Below, one piece after another: positions 1-7,547 of a DNA stretch of 11,394 nucleotides. Within the stretch, counting starts at the first letter, position 1. Every line of letters begins with the position of its first letter. The notes beneath the pieces were generated by a model that worked only from the letters and a program-made list of their open reading frames with translations, did no database searches and was not told where the DNA came from. A program made the position numbers and the translations under genes. Source of the stretch: RHKX01 sp046330285 (GTDB taxonomy: Bacteria; Actinomycetota; Thermoleophilia; Solirubrobacterales; 70-9); contig JAXLSX010000019.1 of assembly GCA_046330285.1 (NCBI GenBank), positions 1 to 11,394 on the forward strand, written 5' to 3'.

Positions 1-242
1 CGATCCCGGAGCCGAACGAGCGGCTCGGCCGCTACCGCCCCGACATGCTCTGGCGTGAGCACCGCCTGATCGTCGAGATCGACGGCCGCGACGCCCACTC
101 CACCCCCGCGCAGCTCGCCGCCGACGCCCGCCGCCAGGCCGAGCTCGAGGCCCGCGGCTTCGCCGTCCTCCGCTTCACCGCCGCCGTAGTCCGCGACCGC
201 CCCGGACAAGTCGCCGCCGCGGTCCGTCAGCGGCTCGGCTGA
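1..242 (+). CDS. DUF559-type endonuclease-like protein, C-terminal part (5' end outside window)
   Basis: The reading frame is open from base 3, with no start visible, and ends at TGA 240-242. The 79 visible residues show the C-terminal core of the DUF559 family, a Vsr/restriction-endonuclease-like fold: RPDMLW, then LIVEIDG (the acidic E-x-D strand), a basic helix around AADARRQAELEARG, and the strand FAVLRFTAAVV. In this family the upstream Asp (here in RPDM) together with the E/D of VEIDG are the expected metal-binding acids. Actinobacterial DUF559 proteins often carry an N-terminal AbiEi-like or winged-helix region, which would lie outside the window. Its biological role is not established. 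The last 16 bases overlap, tail to tail, the end of the minus-strand GNAT gene, and no terminator hairpin lies between them. The family call is fairly secure; nuclease activity is inference. Confidence 0.75.
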   Translation, partial: IPEPNERLGRYRPDMLWREHRLIVEIDGRDAHSTPAQLAADARRQAELEARGFAVLRFTAAVVRDRPGQVAAAVRQRLG

Positions 243-850
243 GCGCGCTCCATCCGCCAGAGCGGGCCGCCGTGGGGCAGCGTCATCTCGCCGATCACCC
301 GGTAGCTGGCGGACGCGTACCAGGGGACGTTGTCGGTCGTCCCGGTCTCGAGGTAGGTCGGGACATCGCGGTCGTCGGCACGGCCGTGCAGCTCGGCGAG
401 CAGCGCCCGGCCGACGCCGGTGCCCTGCGCGGCCGGGTCGACGCCGAGGAACCACAGATACATGTGGTCGTATGCGACGTGCTCGGCCCGAACCGCCCGG
501 TCGAAGGCGATCGCGCGGCGAATCGGCGCCGGCCCGGCGACCGCCGCCCAGGCGAGCTCGTGGACGACGGCGCCGTCGCTGAGCGGCCACCGCCCGGGGT
601 CGAACGCGATGCTGACCCCGACCGCCTCGCCGTCGCGCCGGGCGAGCGTGACCCGGGCGCCGTAGCGGCGGCTGGCGGTGACGATCCCGCGGAACGACAG
701 CGGGCTGATCAGCCGGCGGTGGCGCCGGCGGCGGGGACCGATCGCGGTGGCGACCGGGTCGTCGAGGAAGGCTTCGGTCAGAACCCGGGCCGCTGCACGC
801 GACTCGCCGCTCCGGGCCGGGCCGATGTCGAGCCCGGCGTCCGCCCTCAA
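227..850 (-). CDS. GNAT-family N-acetyltransferase
   Basis: This is a 207-residue protein if it starts at TTG 850-848. That TTG shares bases with the trhA stop codon (TTGA), a layout typical of translational coupling. The next in-frame ATG upstream (1283-1285) lies deep inside trhA and would add about 145 Arg/Pro-rich, non-GNAT residues, so I reject it. The acetyl-CoA binding core is clear: strand YLWFLGVDP (131-139) followed by the pyrophosphate loop Q142-G-T-G-V-G147 and helix RALLAEL. The later YLETGTTDNVPWYASASYRVIGE stretch is the usual GNAT motif B region, with the substrate-side Tyr. GNAT proteins transfer acetyl from acetyl-CoA to an amine, but nothing here identifies the substrate. 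It is the second gene of the trhA unit and has no visible promoter of its own. The family call is strong; the exact start is less so. Confidence 0.85.
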   Translation of the reverse strand: MRADAGLDIGPARSGESRAAARVLTEAFLDDPVATAIGPRRRRHRRLISPLSFRGIVTASRRYGARVTLARRDGEAVGVSIAFDPGRWPLSDGAVVHELAWAAVAGPAPIRRAIAFDRAVRAEHVAYDHMYLWFLGVDPAAQGTGVGRALLAELHGRADDRDVPTYLETGTTDNVPWYASASYRVIGEMTLPHGGPLWRMERAQPSR

Positions 851-1668
851 CCGGCGGGGCCGGCGTAGATCGCCACCGCCGTGAAGTGGGCGATCGCCGC
901 GGCGACGACCAGCACGTGGAAGATCTCGTGGTAGCCGAAGACGGCCGGGCGCGGGTCGGGGCGCTGACGCGCATATACGACGGCACCGATCGTGTAGAGG
1001 ATCCCGCCCGCCGCGATCAGCGCGCCGGCGCCGAGGCCGGCGTTGGAGACGATCGACGGGAAGGCGAGGGCGCCGATCCAGCCGACGGCGAGGTAGACGG
1101 CAACCGACACCCACTTCGGCGAGTTCGTCCAGACGAGCTCGACGAAGATGCCGGCGAGGGCGCCGACCCAGACGGCGATCAGCAGCGTCGTCCCGAGCGC
1201 CCCGGGCACGACGAGCAGCGCGAACGGCGTCACCGTGCCGGCGATCAGCAGGAAGATCATCGAGTGGTCGAGGCGGCGCATCCACATCCGCGCCGACGGC
1301 CGCCGCCAGTTGACCCGGTGGTAGAGCGCGCTGGTGCCGAGCAGGGCCGAAAGCGAGATCGCGTAGATCGCCAGCGCCAGCCGCTCGCGGCCGCCGGAGG
1401 CGAAGTAGACGAGCAGCGCGCCGGCCACCAGCGACACCGGGAACGAGTACTCGTGGATGACGCCACGGAGCTTCGGCTTGACGCGCTCCTGGAGCTCGAC
1501 CGCGGCGGCCTTCGCCGCCTCGACGCGCTCGCCCGCCGCCACCTTCGCGGCCTCGACGCGCTCGCCGGTCGCCTCGCGGGCGGCGTCGATCCGCTCGCCC
1601 ATCGCGTCCCTCGCGGCGGCCGCCCGCTCGCGTCCGCTCTCCGCTGCCTTCCGCATCCCGTCGGTCAT
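847..1668 (-). CDS. trhA: Hemolysin III / TrhA family (PAQR-type) membrane protein with repeated amphipathic N-terminus
   Basis: The protein has 273 residues and starts at ATG 1668-1666. The PAQR/hemolysin III signature is complete: HE at 72-73 (VIHEYSFP), S113-xxx-H117 (SALYHR), LDHS at 133-136 leading into a long membrane helix, and H247-xxx-H251 (FGYHEIFHV) in the last helix. These Ser/Asp/His residues form the membrane zinc site of the family, which includes adiponectin receptors. About seven hydrophobic segments lie between residues 75 and 268. Bacterial TrhA has been linked to membrane-energy and lipid homeostasis; hemolytic activity is historical and not implied. The first 67 residues are unusual: residues 13-56 form four 11-residue units of the type GERxxAA(K/R)xxx, predicted to be an amphipathic helix. 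Expression probably comes from a leaderless promoter only 8 bases upstream. The GNAT gene follows with overlapping stop and start codons. Confidence 0.92.
   Translation of the reverse strand: MTDGMRKAAESGRERAAAARDAMGERIDAAREATGERVEAAKVAAGERVEAAKAAAVELQERVKPKLRGVIHEYSFPVSLVAGALLVYFASGGRERLALAIYAISLSALLGTSALYHRVNWRRPSARMWMRRLDHSMIFLLIAGTVTPFALLVVPGALGTTLLIAVWVGALAGIFVELVWTNSPKWVSVAVYLAVGWIGALAFPSIVSNAGLGAGALIAAGGILYTIGAVVYARQRPDPRPAVFGYHEIFHVLVVAAAIAHFTAVAIYAGPAG
1501..1632 (-). repeat. Four tandem 11-codon repeats encoding an amphipathic helix in TrhA
   Basis: Residues 13-56 of TrhA read as four 11-residue units: RERAAAARDAM, GERIDAAREAT, GERVEAAKVAA and GERVEAAKAAA. The last two are almost identical at the DNA level as well, with GCGAGCGCGTCGAGGCGGCG present in both. 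An 11-residue period gives three helical turns and is typical of lipid-surface helices (apolipoprotein, synuclein and LEA types). That comparison rests on periodicity only, not on demonstrated homology. Confidence 0.8.
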
Positions 1669-1676
1669 CGCCGTGG

Positions 1677-1682
1677 ATTATC
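1677..1682 (-). promoter_or_regulatory. -10 element of a leaderless-type trhA promoter
   Basis: On the minus strand GATAAT is followed by 8 bases and then the trhA ATG. A -10 hexamer at that distance would place the transcription start on or next to the start codon, giving a leaderless mRNA, which is common in actinobacteria. There is no Shine-Dalgarno sequence between the hexamer and the ATG, which fits. The matching -35 position (about 1700-1705) falls inside the palindrome at 1702-1721. Confidence 0.55.
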
Positions 1683-1701
1683 GCCTACCCGCCGCCGCCG
1701 G

Positions 1702-1721
1702 TTCCGGACATCGGTCCGGAA
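1702..1721. promoter_or_regulatory. Perfect 8-4-8 palindrome between trhA and nrdJ, candidate operator
   Basis: TTCCGGAC, spacer ATCG, GTCCGGAA: both 8-base arms are exact inverse complements. The site overlaps the expected -35 region of the minus-strand trhA promoter and ends just before the proposed nrdJ -35 hexamer. A dimeric repressor bound here could therefore act on either gene or both. I do not recognise the consensus, and it is not an NrdR box. A hairpin role is less likely because neither transcript has an obvious reason to run through it. Confidence 0.5.
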
Positions 1722-1723
1722 GC

Positions 1724-1752
1724 TGGAGCCGAGGGACCCGACCCCGTAAAAT
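1724..1752 (+). promoter_or_regulatory. Candidate nrdJ promoter (TGGAGC - 17 bp - TAAAAT)
   Basis: TAAAAT at 1747-1752 matches five of six bases of the -10 consensus and is the best AT-rich hexamer in this GC-rich stretch. TGGAGC at 1724-1729, at 17-bp spacing, is a weak -35 match. The -10 lies in the loop of a 6-bp stem (ACCCCG 1741-1746 with CGGGGT 1754-1759). Transcription from here would give an nrdJ leader of about 190 bases. The position is inferred from sequence alone. Confidence 0.4.
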
Positions 1753-1804
1753 GCGGGGTACTTCGCAGCCCGGGTCGAGAGTCGTTTTCCCCGGTTTGCG
1801 GAAT

Positions 1805-1849
1805 GCCTGCGAGACCGACTCCGAAGCCGTCCCTACGCTCCTCGCAGGT
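1805..1849 (+). promoter_or_regulatory. Inverted repeat in the nrdJ leader
   Basis: CCTGCGAG (1806-1813) pairs exactly with CTCGCAGG (1841-1848) across a 27-base loop, and a G-U pair extends the stem by one. It lies in the untranslated leader, about 100 bases before the nrdJ start. It could be an RNA switch element, but I cannot match it to a known family and see no cobalamin-riboswitch core sequence. Confidence 0.35.
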
Positions 1850-1952
1850 GCTCAGCGGGGCCCGGTGGGACAGGTTCGCCGGCCTTGTTACGTCCGACTC
1901 AATCGCAACCATCACGCGTTACCACTTGAAGGCGTTCCGAGGAGAGGAAAAC

Positions 1953-4796
<2,844 letters not shown>

Positions 4797-4831
4797 TCTG
4801 ACGGACTGAGGGGCGCGCTGCTCGGCGTCAT

Positions 4832-4849
4832 CGGGCCGCTCACGGCCCG
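4832..4849. terminator. GC hairpin between convergent nrdJ and the small membrane-protein gene
   Basis: CGGGCCG (4832-4838), loop CTCA, CGGCCCG (4843-4849): a perfect 7-bp stem with a 4-base loop, 36 bases after the nrdJ stop. There is no U tract on either strand, as is usual in very GC-rich actinobacteria, so termination is likely but not certain. It could serve both converging transcripts. Confidence 0.5.
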
Positions 4850-4878
4850 CTTGGCCGCATCGCGTCCCTCTTCCTTGA

Positions 4879-5136
4879 TCAGCGGGCCCTCAGTCGCGTC
4901 AGATTCGACGCCTCCCTAGATACGCGGCACGCCGCGCCCTCGCGGGTGTGCATCAGCCCTACCGCCCAGCACGTCGGGCAGCCGCGCCAGGCGAAGGCGG
5001 CGGCGAGCAGCAAGAGCAGGGCCGGCGGCCCGACTACGGCCGTCCCGAGAACTGCCGCGACGAGCGCGACCAGACCCCCGACTCCACGGGCGATGTGGAC
5101 CCCCACGGAGCTGCTGGCAAGAGGGCTGATCTTCAC
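4879..5136 (-). CDS. Small membrane protein, DUF2892-like, with CPTC motif
   Basis: The protein has 85 residues and starts at GTG 5136-5134. Residues 11-50 are strongly hydrophobic and make two closely spaced membrane helices separated by GPP (36-38). They are followed by W50-RG-C53-P-T-C56-WAVGL. This order (Arg, two short helices, then Cys-Pro-x-x near the end of helix 2) resembles the DUF2892/YgaP-type membrane module, where CPLY or CPAC occupies that position. The last 24 residues are basic and charged. No strong ribosome site precedes the GTG, and an in-frame GTG at codon 11 is an alternative start. It lies 52 bases behind the decarboxylase-family gene on the same strand and is probably co-transcribed. 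The CxxC may be redox-active or metal-binding; the function is unknown. The coding call rests on the hydrophobic pattern, so confidence is moderate. Confidence 0.55.
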   Translation of the reverse strand: MKISPLASSSVGVHIARGVGGLVALVAAVLGTAVVGPPALLLLLAAAFAWRGCPTCWAVGLMHTREGAACRVSREASNLTRLRAR

Positions 5137-5188
5137 GCCTGGAGCTACGACCGACAGCGGATCCCGGATCAGCGTCCGGACCCCGGGC

Positions 5189-5779
5189 TCAGGCCCCGTC
5201 CGCTCCCGTCCGCTCCCGGCCTTCTTTGACCAACTGCTCGGGGTCTGACTCCCCGAGGACGTTCGTCTCCTCGAGGGGGACGCGGGTCGATTCGAGGTAG
5301 CGGCTGACCATGTTGTAGTAGGCGGCCGTGAGGATCAGCTCGCGGGCGCCGGCGTCGCCCCAGCGCTCGCGGACCCGGGCGAGAGTCGCATCGGAGAGGC
5401 GGACGTCACGGGTGATCTCGTCGACGGCGGCGCAGACGAGGGTGCCGTCCTCGTCGAGCGCGGCGCCGGGGTCGTCGGAGGCGGTGGCCTCGATCTCGTC
5501 GGCGCTGAGGCCGACCGCGGCGGCGAGTTGCTCGTGCTGCTGGCGCTCGTAACCGGCGTCGGTGAGATGGGCGACGCGGAGGATCGCGACCTCGCGCTGG
5601 GCGGGGGTCAGGTTCTCGCCGGCGAGGAGCGACGCGCCGAGCTCGAGGAACGGCCGCAGCGACGCCGGCAGGGCGGCGACGGCGCGGAAGACGTTGAGCG
5701 GCGGCAGATTCGAGATCACCTCGCGCGCGGCGGGGTCGAGCTCGTCGTCGGTGGGAAGAGGAAAGCCGGTGTCGGTCAT
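5189..5779 (-). CDS. Carboxymuconolactone decarboxylase / AhpD-like family protein (no CxxC)
   Basis: The protein has 196 residues. It starts at ATG 5779-5777 with AAAGGA 5 bases upstream. The fold signature is the helical AhpD/CMD core: LTPAQREVAILRVAHLTDAGYERQQHEQLAAAVGLSADEI (about residues 57-96), with the conserved His in ERQQH that follows the strand-breaking tyrosine. Many relatives carry a Cys-x-x-Cys two residues before this His and act as peroxidase reductants; here the corresponding stretch is Thr-Asp-Ala-Gly-Tyr and there is no cysteine pair. A thiol-peroxidase role is therefore unlikely, and the protein belongs with the non-redox or unassigned CMD-like members. The second half (RELILTAAYYNMVSRYLES) is the usual second helical pair. 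It is divergent from arsR across 73 bp that contain an imperfect palindrome, so the metal sensor may also affect it. The actual substrate is not known. Confidence 0.85.
   Translation of the reverse strand: MTDTGFPLPTDDELDPAAREVISNLPPLNVFRAVAALPASLRPFLELGASLLAGENLTPAQREVAILRVAHLTDAGYERQQHEQLAAAVGLSADEIEATASDDPGAALDEDGTLVCAAVDEITRDVRLSDATLARVRERWGDAGARELILTAAYYNMVSRYLESTRVPLEETNVLGESDPEQLVKEGRERTGADGA
5195..5217. repeat. 10-bp tandem duplication at the 3' end of the CMD-like gene
   Basis: CCCGTCCGCT is repeated head to tail (5195-5204 and 5205-5214) with a third partial copy. It lies in the last codons of the gene on the minus strand. As the unit is not a multiple of three, gain or loss of a copy would change the C-terminus and stop codon, which suggests a slippage-prone, dispensable tail. 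Confidence 0.7.
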
Positions 5780-5823
5780 GCGGGTCCTTTGCTCGCGGGG
5801 TCGGCGCTACCGTAAGCGACGGG

Positions 5824-5849
5824 AACATCTCAACGTCTGTTAGATTGTT
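5824..5849. promoter_or_regulatory. Candidate ArsR/SmtB-type operator with leaderless arsR promoter
   Basis: AACATCTCAAC (5824-5834), 4 bases GTCT, GTTAGATTGTT (5839-5849): an imperfect 11-4-11 palindrome. The inner AAC/GTT and the ATCT/AGAT blocks pair, with a one-base offset in the left arm. It is the most AT-rich part of the arsR/CMD divergent region. TAGATT (5841-5846) fits the TAnnnT -10 consensus and lies 6 bases before the GTG at 5853, which predicts leaderless transcription of arsR. A bound repressor would cover this -10, the usual autoregulation of ArsR proteins. Confidence 0.55.
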
Positions 5850-5852
5850 GGT

Positions 5853-6221
5853 GTGACTCCGACCGAGCCCGACCACTGCGATCTCCTCTGCCTCGACCTC
5901 GACAAGGCCGAGCGGCTCCGGCGCGAGCGGCTCGATCCCGCCGAGGCGGAAGCCCGGGCCGCGGCGGCCAAGGCGCTCGGGGACCCGACCCGGCTGACCC
6001 TCGCGGCCGCCCTCGCCGACACCGACGAGGCCTGCGTCTGCGACCTCTCCTGGGTGATGGAGCGGGCAGAGAACCTCGTCTCCCACCATCTCCGGGTGCT
6101 CCGCCACGCCGGCGTCGTCGAGTCCCGCCGGCAGGGCAAGATGGTCCTCTACTCGCTGACCGGGCCCGGCCGGGAGCTGGTCGGTGCGGTGCTCGCGACC
6201 CCGGCGGGCGCCCGGCGATGA
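5853..6221 (+). CDS. ArsR/SmtB-family metal-sensing repressor, CadC/CmtR-like
   Basis: The protein has 122 residues and a GTG start, with no Shine-Dalgarno because transcription probably begins at the GTG. The winged helix is clear: KALGDPTRLTLAAAL (40-54), the recognition helix ENLVSHHLRVLRHAGVVESRR (73-93) and the wing GKMVLYSLT. Metal ligands are visible. C61-V-C63-DL is the ELCVCDL-type alpha3 motif of Cd(II)/Pb(II) sensors such as CadC, and C9 and C13 in the N-terminal extension (DHCDLLC) match the extra thiols that CadC supplies from its N-terminus. This thiol set suggests Cd, Pb or soft-metal sensing, rather than the alpha5 zinc site of SmtB. Family knowledge: the apo-protein represses and metal binding releases DNA. 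The gene heads an operon whose next member is a cation transporter starting inside its stop codon (ATGA overlap), so it most likely controls that efflux unit and itself. Confidence 0.92.
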   Translation: MTPTEPDHCDLLCLDLDKAERLRRERLDPAEAEARAAAAKALGDPTRLTLAAALADTDEACVCDLSWVMERAENLVSHHLRVLRHAGVVESRRQGKMVLYSLTGPGRELVGAVLATPAGARR

Positions 6222-6928
6222 CTGGCGCTCCGACCCTGACGGTCCTCCCCGCCGGTGGCGCCGCAGCGGGCCCATCGCCGAAGTGGCTGGCCGCCGCCCG
6301 GCAGGCGCGGATCCTCTCGTGGATCAGCCTGGTCTGGATGGGCTTCGAGGGCGGGATCGCGATCCTCGCGGGCATCGTCGCCGGGTCGATCGCACTGGTC
6401 GGCTTCGGGATCGACTCGTTCATCGAGGGCGTCGCGAGCATCGTGATCATCTGGCGCTTCACCGGCTCGCGGATGCACTCCGATGCCGCCGAGGAGCGGG
6501 CGCAGAAGCTCGTCGCGATCCAGTTCTTCATCCTCGCCCCCTACGTCGGAGTCGAGGCGGTGCGGCACCTGCTCGGGGCCGAGGCCGCCGACATCAGCAT
6601 CCTCGGGATGGCACTGACCGCGTCGAGCCTCATCGGCATGCCGCTGCTCGGCAGGGCGAAGCAGCGGGTCGCCCGACGGCTCGGCTCGCAGGCGACCCAC
6701 GGCGAGGGCACCCAGAACATGCTCTGCGCCTACCTGGCCGCGGCGGTCTTCGCCGGCCTCCTCGGCAACGCCCTGTTCGGCGCCTGGTGGCTCGACCCGA
6801 TCGCGGCGCTGCTGATCGCCGGGGTCGCGGTCCGCGAGGGCATCGAGACTTGGCGCGGCGAGGGTTGCTGCGCCCCCGGCCCGGATCTCAACCCCGAGCA
6901 CGCGGGAGCGTGCTGCGGCGATGGCTGA
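6218..6928 (+). CDS. Short CDF-like cation efflux protein with cysteine-rich C-terminus
   Basis: The protein has 236 residues, and its ATG overlaps the arsR stop by 4 bp. Six hydrophobic segments fit a cation-diffusion-facilitator membrane domain. The GSIALVGFGIDSFIEG stretch carries D66-xxx-E70 at the TM2 metal-site position; HGEGTQNMLCAYLAA (161-175) lies at TM5, and WWLDPIAALLIAGVAVREG (190-208) at TM6 keeps the family Asp-Pro. The protein stops right after TM6, so the roughly 90-residue cytoplasmic metallochaperone-like domain of typical CDFs is absent. In its place is a short tail with C217-C218, H228 and C232-C233. The TM5 position has E163-xxx-N167 in place of the usual HxxxD. I infer export of a soft metal such as Cd, Zn or Pb from the cytoplasm, in line with the thiol-rich sensor upstream. 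The next gene starts 8 bp before its stop. Confidence 0.85.
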   Translation: MTGAPTLTVLPAGGAAAGPSPKWLAAARQARILSWISLVWMGFEGGIAILAGIVAGSIALVGFGIDSFIEGVASIVIIWRFTGSRMHSDAAEERAQKLVAIQFFILAPYVGVEAVRHLLGAEAADISILGMALTASSLIGMPLLGRAKQRVARRLGSQATHGEGTQNMLCAYLAAAVFAGLLGNALFGAWWLDPIAALLIAGVAVREGIETWRGEGCCAPGPDLNPEHAGACCGDG

Positions 6929-7538
6929 GCTCGCCCTCGCCCTCTACGTCCTCTACCTCGTGCTCGCGTTCGGGCTCCGGACCGCGCTGCAGGTCCGGGC
7001 GACGGGCTCGACCGGCTTCCACGGGCTCGGCGGCCGTCCCGGATCCCCTGAGTGGATCGCGGGCGTTCTCTTCGCGGTCGCGCTCATCCTCGGCCTGGCC
7101 GCACCGGTGCTGGCGCTGACCGGCACGGTCGAGCCGATCGCCGCGCTCGACGGCGCCGGCGTGCACGTCGCCGGTGCGATCGTGACGGTCGCCGGCATCG
7201 TCCTGACGCTGCTCGCGCAGGTCGCCATGGGCGACTCCTGGCGGATCGGCGTCGACCACGACGAGCGGACCGAGCTCGTCACCGACGGCCCGTTCGCCCG
7301 GGTCCGCAACCCGATCTTCTCGGCGATGATCCCGACCGCGCTCGGCCTCGCGATGCTGGTCCCGAGCCCGGTCGCGATCTTGGCCGCCGTCGCCCTCGCC
7401 GTCGCCCTCGAGCTCCAGGTCCGGGTCGTCGAGGAGCCCTACCTGCTCCGGGCCCAGGGCGACGCCTACGCGGCCTACGCGGCGCGAACCGGACGGTTCG
7501 TGCCCGGCGTCGGGCGCATTCGGCATCCCGTGTCGTAG
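6921..7538 (+). CDS. Isoprenylcysteine carboxyl methyltransferase (ICMT)/PEMT-like integral membrane protein
   Basis: The protein has 205 residues, and its ATG lies 8 bp inside the end of the transporter gene. About five membrane segments are visible. The C-terminal half carries the ICMT/phospholipid-methyltransferase signature: AMGDSWRIGVD (103-113), ELVTDGPFARVRNPIFSAM (RNP in place of RHP), then VEEPYL, followed by GDAYAAYAARTGRFVPGVGR. In eukaryotic ICMT and related bacterial enzymes these segments bind S-adenosylmethionine and the prenyl or lipid substrate at the membrane. Bacteria lack prenylated CaaX proteins as a rule, and most bacterial members have no assigned substrate. They are often found near heavy-metal resistance genes, as here, but their role there is not established. 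Overlap on the left and a 9-bp gap on the right place it firmly in the arsR operon. Confidence 0.85.
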   Translation: MAELALALYVLYLVLAFGLRTALQVRATGSTGFHGLGGRPGSPEWIAGVLFAVALILGLAAPVLALTGTVEPIAALDGAGVHVAGAIVTVAGIVLTLLAQVAMGDSWRIGVDHDERTELVTDGPFARVRNPIFSAMIPTALGLAMLVPSPVAILAAVALAVALELQVRVVEEPYLLRAQGDAYAAYAARTGRFVPGVGRIRHPVS

Positions 7539-7547
7539 GTTCCCCGC

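Noticed and set aside
227..1285. 352-residue version of the GNAT protein starting at 1285
   Set aside because: The extra 145 residues are Arg/Pro/Asp-rich and lie in a shadow frame of trhA; the GNAT fold begins just after TTG 850.
1740..1950. Cobalamin riboswitch in front of the B12-dependent reductase
   Set aside because: The expected B12-box (GCCACTG-type) and GGGAA core sequences are missing.
1803..1952. N-terminal extension of NrdJ from ATG 1803
   Set aside because: No ribosome site precedes it and the added residues are not NrdJ-like, whereas ATG 1953 has a strong GAGGAGAGG site.
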